DNA from: Calditrichia bacterium | GTDB taxonomy: Bacteria; Calditrichota; Calditrichia; Calditrichales; J004 | Length of the DNA stretch: 64,000 nucleotides | NCBI GenBank assembly: GCA_020635035.1 | Contig: JACKAO010000008.1 | Span: 62,001 to 126,000, forward strand | Direction of reading: 5' to 3' | Shown here: positions 35,433 to 44,369 of the stretch, in pieces | How the letters are laid out: every line of letters starts with the position of its first letter | Numbering within the stretch: the stretch's first letter is position 1 | Notes under the pieces: model-generated | Told to the model about the DNA's origin: nothing | What the model saw: the letters and a program-made list of their open reading frames with translations, nothing else | The model's database searches: none | Program-made: the position numbers and the translations under genes

Positions 35433-36580
35433 TTTTTTATAATCATCAGGGCTGTTGCTACGGCACGCTCACCGGTAGGATCCGAAGGTACGTTTACGAC
35501 CTTACCATCGATAACCATGGTTGTGGATCCGCCGCCATCAAAATTAAGAGCCTGCCAGCAGCCCAAACCAGTCATATAATCACCGAGTTCTTCAAGGGTC
35601 ATCCCGGCACTGGCGGGCTGACGACCGTCAACAGTCATCAGGAATAGTTTTGATTTTTCTTTATTAAAACCTACGGCGGTACGGGGATGGCGTGCCAGTG
35701 CAAATCGTTCACGGACAGCCGGGTTTCCTTCTTCTTCAAAGCTCTGCATGGCGCTGTTTTTACCATTTTTAACCAGTTGTGTAAACCCGCCCAGCAAATC
35801 TTCAAGATTTTCCGGCATTCCGTTTAGGGAAATCACCAGTTTAACCGTGTCGCCCGCTTTAAGCATTTCATTTATCCACAAAGCGCTCTGGTCATGGCCA
35901 CTCATAACAATTTTATTTTCAGGGATAGCCATATTGCCGCGTTGCTTTTGTTTTTTTTCCACAACAGCGATAAGGGTATCATTAACCAGGGGTGTACCGA
36001 GAAGCCGCAATTGTGCTTCGGCACCCCATTTGTTTGTGCGGGTACTTTTTCCGTTAAAGCGGTTGTAAACAATTAATTCATCCTGCAGACGCTCTTTATT
36101 AATCCCGGATATTTTATGCCTGGAGTTTGGTGTAATAATCAGGCTTTCAAAATTTACATGGTTTATAAATGGTTTATTTTGGTTATCAAACCCAATCGCT
36201 GAAAAACCTTTATGAGCCATAGAAACTAACTGGCCATCTGCCACAAGATAGTTAGTTGAATAGCCGCCTTCTTCATAAAAATCCGCATTTGTTGCAACGC
36301 GGACATTCATGCCTTTTTTCTTTTGATCAGCTGCCATTGCACTGGTCATACGATTACCCGCCAGTGAATCAAAGGCTGTAACTGCCATTATTTGCAAACC
36401 GGGAGCATTCAGGTCGATTTCTGCAAGATTAATTGACCATGGCATGGTAGATTCAGTAATTTTTTTAAAAACAATCCCAGCCGTAAGCGACTTTTCAGAG
36501 ATTGTTTTATATTGATAATTCTGGCTAAAAGCATTCAGTGCAAATAGCAGCAATAGAACACAGATGATTTTATTTTTCAT
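35429..36580 (-). CDS. Secreted phosphodiester glycosidase family protein (NAGPA domain)
   Basis: 383 residues with a signal peptide (ends NAFSQ). The C-terminal 250 residues are the NAGPA fold: ATNADFYEEGG, HPRTAVGF and the hallmark ALNFDGGGSTTM near the end, preceded by GMTLEELGDYM. The human founder removes GlcNAc from a phosphodiester; bacterial members are linked to exopolysaccharide or teichoic-acid-like glycan turnover. Its exact substrate here is unknown. It is divergent from the NamZ muramidase gene across only 69 bp, so both may respond to the same cell-wall or glycan signal. Family assignment is strong. Confidence 0.85.
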   Translation of the reverse strand: MKNKIICVLLLLFALNAFSQNYQYKTISEKSLTAGIVFKKITESTMPWSINLAEIDLNAPGLQIMAVTAFDSLAGNRMTSAMAADQKKKGMNVRVATNADFYEEGGYSTNYLVADGQLVSMAHKGFSAIGFDNQNKPFINHVNFESLIITPNSRHKISGINKERLQDELIVYNRFNGKSTRTNKWGAEAQLRLLGTPLVNDTLIAVVEKKQKQRGNMAIPENKIVMSGHDQSALWINEMLKAGDTVKLVISLNGMPENLEDLLGGFTQLVKNGKNSAMQSFEEEGNPAVRERFALARHPRTAVGFNKEKSKLFLMTVDGRQPASAGMTLEELGDYMTGLGCWQALNFDGGGSTTMVIDGKVVNVPSDPTGERAVATALMIIKN

Positions 36581-36649
36581 ATTTCAAACTTTATTGTACC
36601 GGTAAATGATGTTGTTTAATTTAGGCTTAATATATCCAGGGAGAATAAC

Positions 36650-37885
36650 ATGCAGCAAAAATTTAAATTTATCCATCTCTTTTCTATACTCTTTTTTGCC
36701 TTCATATTTTCATGCGCATCAAAGTCTGTTAAAGTAGGGTTGGACCGTATTTCCGAAAATCCGGAATTATTTCGCGGAAAAAATATCGGTATCGTAACCA
36801 ATCATACTGCTTACAACTCTGAAGGTAAACATATCAGCGATGTTTTTACCGGGATGAATAACGTGACCGTAAAAGCTTTATTTGGCCCGGAGCATGGCAT
36901 CCGTGGTAATGCACCAGCCGGAGATCATATCAAAAACAGCAAAAGCAGCGATATCCCCGTTTATAGTTTATACGGACCGACACGAAAACCAACCCCGGAA
37001 ATGTTAAAGGATATCGATCTCCTTGTTTTTGATATCCAGGGGATAGGCGCACGTTTCTACACCTACATATATACAATGGCACTGGCAATGGAAGCTGCTG
37101 CCGAAAAGGGAATTCCTTATGTTGTGCTTGACCGTCCCAATCCGATTAATGGTATTTCTGTTGAAGGAACTATTCTGGATACTGCATTTGCCACGTTCGT
37201 CGGGTTGTATCCCATACCGGTGCGTCATGGCATGACCATTGGCGAGCTGGCCACACTTTTTAATGAACAGCACTGGTTAAAAAATGGCATAAAGGCGAAT
37301 CTGCATGTTATCAAAATGCAGGGCTGGCAGAGAAATATGTGGTTTGATCAAACAGGATTGAGTTTTATTAACCCGTCTCCCAACATACCGGATATTGAAA
37401 CAGCGACTCTTTATCCCGGGCTATGCCTGATTGAAGGCGTTAACGTATCCGAAGGACGCGGTACATACACACCATTCAAACTTTTTGGTGCTCCATGGAT
37501 TGATTCCGATCAGCTTGTTCAACATTTAAAAGCCTTGCAACTCGCCGGGATTGATTTTAAACCTGCACACTTTACACCGGTTTCAATCACAGAAATGGCT
37601 ACAAATCCAAAATACAAAGATCAGGCATGCAACGGTGCTGAAATAGCTATTACTAACCGGGATGCATTTAAACCTGTTTATTCCGGAATAAAAATTGTGG
37701 AGACACTCTACCAGTTATACCCTGATAGCTTGCGCTTTCTTGAAAGGCACTTTGACCGGCTGATTGGTACCGCTGATGTCCGTAATGCAATTCTAAACAA
37801 AGCAGATGATGCTGAATTGAAACAGCTTTCGGAACGTGGTGTAGCAGATTTTATGGAACTGCGCGGGAAATACCTGCTGTATTAA
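36650..37885 (+). CDS. namZ: Exo-beta-N-acetylmuramidase NamZ (DUF1343), lipoprotein
   Basis: 411 residues. A leader ending FIFSC (lipidated Cys22) is followed by the DUF1343/NamZ domain (GH171): NIGIVTNHTAY, FGPEHGIRG (about 78-86, with the probable catalytic Glu), DIQGIGARFYTYIYTM and GLCLIEGVNVSEGRGT. NamZ cleaves terminal MurNAc from peptidoglycan fragments; the lipoprotein form would work in the periplasm. AGGGAG lies 7 nt before the ATG. It is divergent from the NAGPA-type gene and convergent with a GNAT gene. The family is confident; the physiological role is likely cell-wall recycling or use of environmental peptidoglycan. Confidence 0.9.
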   Translation: MQQKFKFIHLFSILFFAFIFSCASKSVKVGLDRISENPELFRGKNIGIVTNHTAYNSEGKHISDVFTGMNNVTVKALFGPEHGIRGNAPAGDHIKNSKSSDIPVYSLYGPTRKPTPEMLKDIDLLVFDIQGIGARFYTYIYTMALAMEAAAEKGIPYVVLDRPNPINGISVEGTILDTAFATFVGLYPIPVRHGMTIGELATLFNEQHWLKNGIKANLHVIKMQGWQRNMWFDQTGLSFINPSPNIPDIETATLYPGLCLIEGVNVSEGRGTYTPFKLFGAPWIDSDQLVQHLKALQLAGIDFKPAHFTPVSITEMATNPKYKDQACNGAEIAITNRDAFKPVYSGIKIVETLYQLYPDSLRFLERHFDRLIGTADVRNAILNKADDAELKQLSERGVADFMELRGKYLLY

Positions 37886-37899
37886 TATATTCAGGCATT

Positions 37900-38334
37900 T
37901 TATTTGGGGACCAGATCCATCTTGTAGACATTTGTTTCACGAAGGATAAATCCCATTTTTTGATACAATTTGTTGGCCGCCGTTCTGGATGGGTGCGATG
38001 TCAGGTTAATTGCGGCAGCGCCTGCTTTTCGCGCTTTTTCTATAGCAGCTTCCGTTAGTTTGCGGCCGATGCCTTTACCACGAAATGTTTCATCTACAAC
38101 CACATCTTCAATAACAGCACGGAAACCGCTGGGAATCGGCGCCATAATAAGTGTAAGCATGCCGTAAATCTTATCATTTTCTTCAGCAATAAAAAGAAAG
38201 GTGCTGTCGGATTCAATAATCTTTTTTAAATAACTTTTTGATACAGGTTTTACATTATCAGAAAGCTGCGGCAGTAACCGGTTTACCGCTTTGAGCAGGT
38301 CATCAGTATATACTGTAATTTCAACAATATTCAT
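37900..38334 (-). CDS. GNAT-family N-acetyltransferase
   Basis: A 144-residue single-domain GNAT. The acetyl-CoA-binding motif A is VVDETFRGKGIGRKLTEAA (RxxGxG/A pattern), followed by INLTSHPSRTAANKLYQKMGF. The acceptor cannot be predicted; small-molecule or protein amino groups are possible. The ATG overlaps by 4 bp the stop of a decayed toxin-like frame just upstream, so the gene may originally have been expressed behind a toxin-antitoxin pair, or may have been brought beside it by the deletion that left the remnant. Confidence 0.85.
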   Translation of the reverse strand: MNIVEITVYTDDLLKAVNRLLPQLSDNVKPVSKSYLKKIIESDSTFLFIAEENDKIYGMLTLIMAPIPSGFRAVIEDVVVDETFRGKGIGRKLTEAAIEKARKAGAAAINLTSHPSRTAANKLYQKMGFILRETNVYKMDLVPK

Positions 38335-38514
38335 TTTAAATCATCCCACCGTTTTGGATCACGATGCAAGTGTGCAAATATATATATTTCCCCAGGACTT
38401 CATCCAAGGTAACTGTTTCCAATAAATACTTTTCTAAAGCTTCGACTCATTATCGGCTTCTGTTTTCCATTTTTCTTCTATTTCATCATTGGGCTTATCA
38501 AGACTTGTTAAAAA
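38331..38514 (-). pseudogene. Remnant of a type II toxin-antitoxin pair (PF09720-like/ParE-like)
   Basis: Minus-strand translation after the metallopeptidase stop gives, in frame from 38514, SLDKPNDEIEEKWKTEA, which resembles the middle of 'addiction module component' antitoxins (PF09720). It stops at 38434-38436, but a one-base shift (from about 38443) continues as ALEKYLLETVTLDEVLGKY, the expected antitoxin end. A third frame (38396-38331) gives EIYIFAHLHRDPKRWDDLK and a stop, like the C-terminal strand and helix of ParE/RelE toxins. The antitoxin N-terminus and most of the toxin are missing, so this is a deletion remnant. The toxin stop overlaps the GNAT ATG. Confidence 0.55.
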
Positions 38515-39495
38515 TTAATTCATTATGACTTGTTTCATTTTTTCAACGATCTCAGGATTCTTTAAATCCTTCTTCTGATTAACAAGAAAAACAAAATTAG
38601 AAGCAATAATCTCTTCAGGGTGGATGATGTAATTTGTATTACGTCCAATCTGATCCCAGTAATCTTTCACATCGCGTACCTGGAATGTAACCGGCTGATT
38701 ATTTTTAAAAACAGCTTCCATTACACCATCCTTTTCTTCAACTTTTAAAAGTTCAAAAACCAGGCTTTGGAAAATTCCAGGACGTCCTTTGGGATTATAT
38801 GGCTTGAAAGCATAGATAATAGGTGTCACCGTAATCTCTTCATCATCTTTTTTGACATCAATAACGGTATTCATCAGCGGAGCATCCGGGTTTGTGATAA
38901 GTCTTTTCTGCCAGGCTTCAGGCAACTCAATTTCATTGGTCTTACGGAAACCGATGATCTTATAGAGCGCTTCCTGCTTTTGCGGATTCTGCCGTGAATA
39001 CACATGGAAGATTTCATGGACAAACACATCCTGAAGAATGGAGTCAGGGCTGGATAAAACCTGGTATGAAAGCATAATGGCATTTTGCCGTGTATAAGCT
39101 GCTGCTGCCCCGCCGATCTCTTTAGATGTTGTATGAATCATAATTATTTTTTCAGGAAGAGCAACTTTAAGCTCCGCCAAACGCGGACCAATATTCCCGG
39201 AAAATTTTTCAAAACGTGAAACCGTGCTGTCATCCCAGTTTTTTACATTCCGTGCCAGGTGCTGCAGATAATCAGCCTGGGTTACAGCCGAGTCGCTGTT
39301 CATGCCTGCTTTACGGTCATACTCGCTTAAAACACGGGTGTAATCATCTTCTGTAACAACAATTCCGGCGGCAAAAGCAGAATCGGCAAACACCACATCC
39401 GTGCCTTGCGTAAGCGGAATTGTTTTATATTCAGTTTTATTTGTGCAAGACCATAAAAGGTAAAAAAGTACAATAAAAACAATTGATTTCTTCAT
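38515..39495 (-). CDS. Putative zinc metallopeptidase lipoprotein (HEXXH)
   Basis: 326 residues with a leader ending LLWSC (Cys17), so probably an outer-membrane or periplasmic lipoprotein. A helical region (50-110) is followed by IIMIHTTSKEIGGAAAAYTRQNAIML and the zinc motif HEIFH in FVHEIFHVYSRQNP. A downstream Glu for a gluzincin is likely in the helix after FRKTNEIELP. I do not recognise a named peptidase family, and similar HEXXH lipoproteins in Bacteroidota are uncharacterised. It is monocistronic; a toxin-antitoxin remnant begins directly after its stop. Peptidase activity is inferred from the motif. Confidence 0.7.
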   Translation of the reverse strand: MKKSIVFIVLFYLLWSCTNKTEYKTIPLTQGTDVVFADSAFAAGIVVTEDDYTRVLSEYDRKAGMNSDSAVTQADYLQHLARNVKNWDDSTVSRFEKFSGNIGPRLAELKVALPEKIIMIHTTSKEIGGAAAAYTRQNAIMLSYQVLSSPDSILQDVFVHEIFHVYSRQNPQKQEALYKIIGFRKTNEIELPEAWQKRLITNPDAPLMNTVIDVKKDDEEITVTPIIYAFKPYNPKGRPGIFQSLVFELLKVEEKDGVMEAVFKNNQPVTFQVRDVKDYWDQIGRNTNYIIHPEEIIASNFVFLVNQKKDLKNPEIVEKMKQVIMN

Positions 39496-39659
39496 CGGAC
39501 ACCTTTGTTTATTAATTGGGCTTAAATTGAATAAAATATTCTTTTATCACAAAAAATATTTAACACAAAAATTTGATTGCAAGCAGTATCTTTTTGTAAT
39601 AATGTTCGTAACGAAATACATTACTACTATACCATCAGCAACTGATAAGCGGAGTTTTT

Positions 39660-42089
39660 ATGCAGAATAAAGCAATGACACGAATTGCTGTGTTTGTATT
39701 GGCTGCATTGTTTTCATTATATATTGGCCTGCAACTGGCACCAAAAACAAATCCTTCTTTGTACGGCCTTCCTTCTGTTACAGATAGCGACGCAGAATTA
39801 ACAGCACGTCAATTTCTGGAAAAAGCAAATATTGATTACAAAAAGTATCATGAATATTCTTATTATGATGTGGATCAGAACGGCAGTAATTATGTACTTG
39901 ATAAACTCGGCCTGGAAAAAACCAGAGAAATCATGACAAAAGCAGAGCTGCCCCTGTCTTACTGGACTGTTCAATATGTTATGAATGTGCCAAGGAATAA
40001 CCAGCAGGATTGGTTGCGCCTAAAAGTTTCGCCCACTGGCCGGCTAATCTCTTATGAGCATTATGTACCTGATTCCATGCGGGCGGGAGACATTGATTCT
40101 GTCAGCGCTCTTACCATTATTCATGAATATATGAAAAGCTGGCCCGGTGTCAGCCTGGATGGATTTTCAATTGAGCGTACCAACAGTTATAAGAAACCGC
40201 AGCGAACCGATATCCAGATCATCTTCAGCAAACCTTTCCCGGGGCTGGATCGCGGTGCAGAAAAGCTGAATTTTTATCTTGCCGGGAAAACCATTACCAG
40301 CGTTAACTACTATTTTGAAGAGCCATCCGATGCCAATATTGAAGCGGTTGGCGGTGCGAATATTATATTTAATGCGCTCTCGATCGCTGTGTATTTTTTT
40401 GTAACACTTATCGGCCTGGTGCTGTTTCTGAAATTGTATCATGATGGCCAGATTGGAGTGCGCAACGCGGTCATTGTGGGCGGCATTGTCTATTTCGCAC
40501 AGGTATTCTATATCATTAACATGTGGGATATCTGGGGTGTCGGGACCAACTTTGGCTCTATTTCTCATATTTATACAAAGTGGATCTTGTTAGGCGTACA
40601 GATGGTGATCGCCTACGTCTACATGTTTGTTAATTCTTTCAGCACTTGGGCAGTGAGCGATTATTATCTCCGTACAGTAAAACCTGCGCTTTTAAAAGGA
40701 ACGGACAGCCTGTTCAGCGGAAAACTACTCTCAAAGAATGTTGGTTTGGAAGTGCCGGTTGGATTTGCTTATGGTATTATCCTTTTCGGCATTGTGTACA
40801 CAGTAAACTATCTCCTTATTCATTTTGCCGGCGCACGCCCCCTTATGATGGATCGGTTTATTGGACATGGATACCCGATTTTTGCTTTATTGCTGGCCAT
40901 TTTTGTGTATATCGCTTTTGAAGAAGTTATTTTCCGTAAATTTTATACCACCTGGCTTAAGACAAAAATCAAATCACTGACAACCGTCCTGTTTTTATCA
41001 GCTTTTACCTATTCGTTTTACAGTATATTTTTTAACGATATTTTTAAGTTCTGGCCGGCCTATTATTCACTTGTGCCCTATTTTATAATCGGCCTGGTGC
41101 AGGCCTGGGTTTTCTGGAAATACGGCTTACTGACAGCCTTTACATCCGCTGCTTTGTTCTACGGAGTAAATGGTTTAGTTTATATTTTTTACACAAGTAA
41201 TTCTGTCTATTATTTCCAGGGCGGACTTATTATTGCCATTTTTACCGCTGTTTTTATTGCCGGTGTTTACAGTCTTCTCAAAGGAAAAGTTTTCGAGTAT
41301 AATATCTCTTCCGAACCACAGCATATCAAACGGATTAAAGAACGGGCGCGTATGCAGCAGGAGCTGGAAATAGCCAAAAAAGTCCAGCTTGGATTATTAC
41401 CCAAAGAACAACCGCAACTTAAAGGATTTGATATCACCGGCGTCTGTTTACCTGCCCTGGAAGTAGGCGGAGATTATTTTGATTTCATCAATCTGCAGGA
41501 TGGCAAACTGGGCATTGCCATTGCCGATGTTTCAGGAAAAGGTGTTCCTGCAGCCATTTATATGACTCTTACCAAGGGCATTCTGCAATCGCACGCCGAA
41601 GCAACACTTTCACCCAAATCCGTTTTATCCAAAGTAAACAGCCTGATGTACAGAACGATTGAACGATCCTGGTATGTAAGTATGTTTTATGCTGTTCTGG
41701 ATCCATCGACAAAGAAGCTTGTTTTTTCGCGCGCAGGACACAATCCCGCTATTGTTTTGAATACTGCCAAAAAAGAACATCAGTTGCTGCAGCCGGCCGG
41801 AATCGGATTGGGCCTGGAAATGGGCGACATTTTTACAAAGACGCTGGTTGAAGGGGAGCTGACTTTGGAAAGCGGTAATACTCTGGTATTTTATACCGAT
41901 GGTTTCACTGAAGCTATGAATGAAAAGGAAGAAGAATACGGGGAAGAACGTTTCCTTAATTTTTTAAGTGATAACGACAATGGCTCAGCCAGCGAGCTGT
42001 TGAATAAAGCGATAACCGAAATCAAATCGTTCCAGGGACAGGCTTCTCAGCATGATGATATGACAATGGTTGTGCTGAAAGTTTTTTAA
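39660..42089 (+). CDS. CPBP-like membrane protein fused to a SpoIIE/PP2C serine phosphatase
   Basis: 809 residues. A first membrane helix (about 8-24) leads to a 200-residue extracytoplasmic region, then about nine helices (about 235-545) that resemble the CPBP (CAAX protease/bacteriocin-processing) domain, with the EEVIFRKF motif at 421. The other CPBP catalytic positions are not conserved: no His in SAFTYSFYS or in ALFYGVNGL. A coiled linker (QQELEIAKKVQLGLLPKEQ) is followed by a complete PP2C/SpoIIE domain (about 565-809): VGGDYFDF, ADVSGKG, YTDGFTEA and HDDMTMVVL. The phosphatase is thus probably active and the membrane domain acts as a sensor. RsbU-type targets are anti-anti-sigma proteins; none is encoded nearby. 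Confidence 0.85.
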   Translation: MQNKAMTRIAVFVLAALFSLYIGLQLAPKTNPSLYGLPSVTDSDAELTARQFLEKANIDYKKYHEYSYYDVDQNGSNYVLDKLGLEKTREIMTKAELPLSYWTVQYVMNVPRNNQQDWLRLKVSPTGRLISYEHYVPDSMRAGDIDSVSALTIIHEYMKSWPGVSLDGFSIERTNSYKKPQRTDIQIIFSKPFPGLDRGAEKLNFYLAGKTITSVNYYFEEPSDANIEAVGGANIIFNALSIAVYFFVTLIGLVLFLKLYHDGQIGVRNAVIVGGIVYFAQVFYIINMWDIWGVGTNFGSISHIYTKWILLGVQMVIAYVYMFVNSFSTWAVSDYYLRTVKPALLKGTDSLFSGKLLSKNVGLEVPVGFAYGIILFGIVYTVNYLLIHFAGARPLMMDRFIGHGYPIFALLLAIFVYIAFEEVIFRKFYTTWLKTKIKSLTTVLFLSAFTYSFYSIFFNDIFKFWPAYYSLVPYFIIGLVQAWVFWKYGLLTAFTSAALFYGVNGLVYIFYTSNSVYYFQGGLIIAIFTAVFIAGVYSLLKGKVFEYNISSEPQHIKRIKERARMQQELEIAKKVQLGLLPKEQPQLKGFDITGVCLPALEVGGDYFDFINLQDGKLGIAIADVSGKGVPAAIYMTLTKGILQSHAEATLSPKSVLSKVNSLMYRTIERSWYVSMFYAVLDPSTKKLVFSRAGHNPAIVLNTAKKEHQLLQPAGIGLGLEMGDIFTKTLVEGELTLESGNTLVFYTDGFTEAMNEKEEEYGEERFLNFLSDNDNGSASELLNKAITEIKSFQGQASQHDDMTMVVLKVF

Positions 42090-42109
42090 TTACAGAACCG
42101 GCTATCTCA

Positions 42110-42844
42110 TCAAATCTTTACGATTTCCTGCCATAATTCCCGGAAAGCATCACTGGCCGATGAGCGCGGGCTGAAAACTAAAACCGGGGCTTTTTCCGGT
42201 CCCATATTTTCCACAACACTGGAATATGGGATCACGCTTTTAAGGACATTCTTTTTATCTGAAATTTCTTCAACTATCTCATTATGCAGTTTTTTACGCT
42301 TTTCCATCATAGAAACAAAAGTGTAGATAATCTTACGATCCAGTTTCATTTCTTTGAAAAACGAAATCAGTTTTTCATAAGTTAGCAATGACAAAGTCGT
42401 AGGGATAAGCGGCAACAGGATAATATCTGCTGTATGAAAAATATTCTCTGAGAAAAGAGTGATGTTAGGTGGACAATCCAGGATAATATATTCATATTCA
42501 TCCTTCAATGGTTTGAGAGATTTTTTCAGCCGGTTATGAGATTTTTTAAGATCATCCAGAACAAGATCAAGATTTCTGTATGATATATCCGCCGGTAAAA
42601 TATCCAGATTCTCATAATCCGAACCACGGATATTTTTATCAATTTTGCTGCCGCCTTTAATTAATGTTTTGCTGCCATGTTTGCCCGGTGACTTAACCTT
42701 AAAATAATAAGATGCCGAACCCTGCGGGTCCAGGTCGCAGAGCAATGTTTTACATCCCGATTCAGCGGAAAGATAAGCCAGATTTACTGCAGCGGCAGTT
42801 TTTCCAACACCGCCTTTCATACTGTACAATGCTATAATTTTCAT
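42110..42844 (-). CDS. ParA-family ATPase in a polyphosphate operon
   Basis: 244 residues. It has the deviant Walker A KGGVGKT at residues 10-16, a switch I region around DLDPQGSASYYF and Walker B ILDCPP. The protein is an orphan ParA: no ParB or parS-like repeats are nearby. Its ATG overlaps the CHAD gene stop by 4 bp, so it is translationally coupled to a polyphosphate-binding protein and lies downstream of ppk1. Orphan ParA/McdA proteins position large cargoes such as carboxysomes on the nucleoid. The context makes a polyphosphate granule the likely cargo, which is inference. Other uses, such as plasmid or chemosensory-cluster partition, have no support here. Confidence 0.88.
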   Translation of the reverse strand: MKIIALYSMKGGVGKTAAAVNLAYLSAESGCKTLLCDLDPQGSASYYFKVKSPGKHGSKTLIKGGSKIDKNIRGSDYENLDILPADISYRNLDLVLDDLKKSHNRLKKSLKPLKDEYEYIILDCPPNITLFSENIFHTADIILLPLIPTTLSLLTYEKLISFFKEMKLDRKIIYTFVSMMEKRKKLHNEIVEEISDKKNVLKSVIPYSSVVENMGPEKAPVLVFSPRSSASDAFRELWQEIVKI

Positions 42845-44349
42845 TTTTGCCCAAACAAAGTGTAAAATAAGTTTTCGTTTTTTTCCGAAATAAATTTTTT
42901 AAATAAGCCCTTAAATGCCTGCCTTAACAGGATCTTTTTATAATTAAGTACTGCAATTAATGCCGAAATCTCACGAATTAACAGACTATTATCGGATGAT
43001 TTTAAATTATTTAAATAAGCATAAAGCTGGTCAATCTGGACTGAAAGATCATTAAAATCACCTAAATTATCCTGCAGGGCCTTGAGTTGTTTAATGGCAT
43101 CATTAACGGCTTCCTGTGGATAAAGGGAACTGAAGAATTCTATAAGATAACGCAGTTTTTTGCAGACTATGCGCAGGTTATGAAATTTTTCATCCGGACT
43201 GGTGACTGTTAGTTTTTTACCCCTTTTTACCACTTTTTTATAATGCCCAAGAATCAGTGCAGAAGCTGTTTCAGTTAAAGGCGGATCATTTACCACAAAG
43301 TTCTCATAATTTTCAAAAAATACTTCCCACCGCGCCGTCATATCTGAATATTCGCCAGATTGAAGAAATGCTCTCATATTTCGCAATGCCAGGTTCCTGC
43401 GCTTTTTCAGGGTGACAAAAAGTGTATGAATTGTGTCAGTGTCCCAATCTGCGGGCAACAAATTTTTGTACTCATTTTCCCTTAAAAGATACACATCCAA
43501 ATCACGCAACGGACCGCTGAATTTACCAATCGTCTTTAAATCGTTTACCAGTTTTGCCGTCATTTCCGGATCAAGCACCCCTTTGAGCAGGCTGAATACT
43601 GAGCGCATTCTCCTGCCGGAAACCCTGAAATCATGCAGAAATTCTGTATCAATATCGCTAATAATACCCTGTTCATTTTTGCGCATTATGTCGAAGGATT
43701 GCTGCAAAATCTCCTTAATAGCGGCTGCCATTCCGTGGTCTTCGGTAAACTTAAAATCCGGCTTGGAGTAATCGGTTAGATCGGTATTGTACAACTTTAA
43801 CAGTGCGTTTTCAAAAACAGGGTATGTCTCAAATCCTGGCCACCCTGCCGTCAGCTTATCAACTTCGGCACTGTAACCACGCAATGGATCAATAAAACAG
43901 AACGTTTTAACAGGTCCGTTTCTTTTACCAGATTCTCTGCTTTCAACCCACCTGCCATGGGCAATAATTTTTTGATCGGCATTAAAAACAGTAAAATCCT
44001 TGCTGCTGAGATCTACTGAAAGTTTTATCATCAAGGCGCGAACTCCAAGAAATCCGGAAATATTCTCCCGGATTTCCGATGGCAGCTGATCTGCAGCTGC
44101 AGGCGCCTTTTTACGCCAGGAAATCTGTATCATCTCAATTGTATTTAAGTAACTGACTAATTTAAGATGCAGATTGGAGTGGACAAAAATATATCCCGCA
44201 CGAAAAAGCCGGCCATCAAACGAATCAAGAAAAAACAAGTTTTCGGATTTTTCTCCCTGCCAGTCTATGCTGAAATTATCAGAAGCAGATGTAATAAAAA
44301 GATCGTCAGAAATATTTTCATTAAAGACTATTACTTTACCATGGGTCAC
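42841..44349 (-). CDS. CHAD-domain protein with possible degenerate CYTH N-terminus
   Basis: 502 residues, starting at GTG (44349) with AAGGA upstream. The C-terminal part (about 205-490) is a CHAD domain, a helical bundle with conserved His and basic residues: EFLHDFRVSGRRMRSVF, GPLRDLDVYLL, FHNLRIVCKKLRYLIEFF and LQDNLGDFNDL. CHAD domains bind polyphosphate and locate to polyphosphate granules. The first 200 residues contain strands (KLSVDLSSKDFTVFNADQKI) that could be a worn CYTH domain, the usual partner of CHAD, but the ExExK signature is absent. It follows ppk1 by 20 bp and overlaps the ParA start. I infer a granule-surface adaptor. Confidence 0.85.
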   Translation of the reverse strand: MTHGKVIVFNENISDDLFITSASDNFSIDWQGEKSENLFFLDSFDGRLFRAGYIFVHSNLHLKLVSYLNTIEMIQISWRKKAPAAADQLPSEIRENISGFLGVRALMIKLSVDLSSKDFTVFNADQKIIAHGRWVESRESGKRNGPVKTFCFIDPLRGYSAEVDKLTAGWPGFETYPVFENALLKLYNTDLTDYSKPDFKFTEDHGMAAAIKEILQQSFDIMRKNEQGIISDIDTEFLHDFRVSGRRMRSVFSLLKGVLDPEMTAKLVNDLKTIGKFSGPLRDLDVYLLRENEYKNLLPADWDTDTIHTLFVTLKKRRNLALRNMRAFLQSGEYSDMTARWEVFFENYENFVVNDPPLTETASALILGHYKKVVKRGKKLTVTSPDEKFHNLRIVCKKLRYLIEFFSSLYPQEAVNDAIKQLKALQDNLGDFNDLSVQIDQLYAYLNNLKSSDNSLLIREISALIAVLNYKKILLRQAFKGLFKKFISEKNENLFYTLFGQK

Positions 44350-44369
44350 AATTGATCCTTAGGCTATCA

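Noticed and set aside
42110..42844. ParA as part of a chromosome or plasmid partition locus
   Set aside because: No ParB gene or parS-like repeats nearby, and the gene is coupled to CHAD and ppk1 instead.
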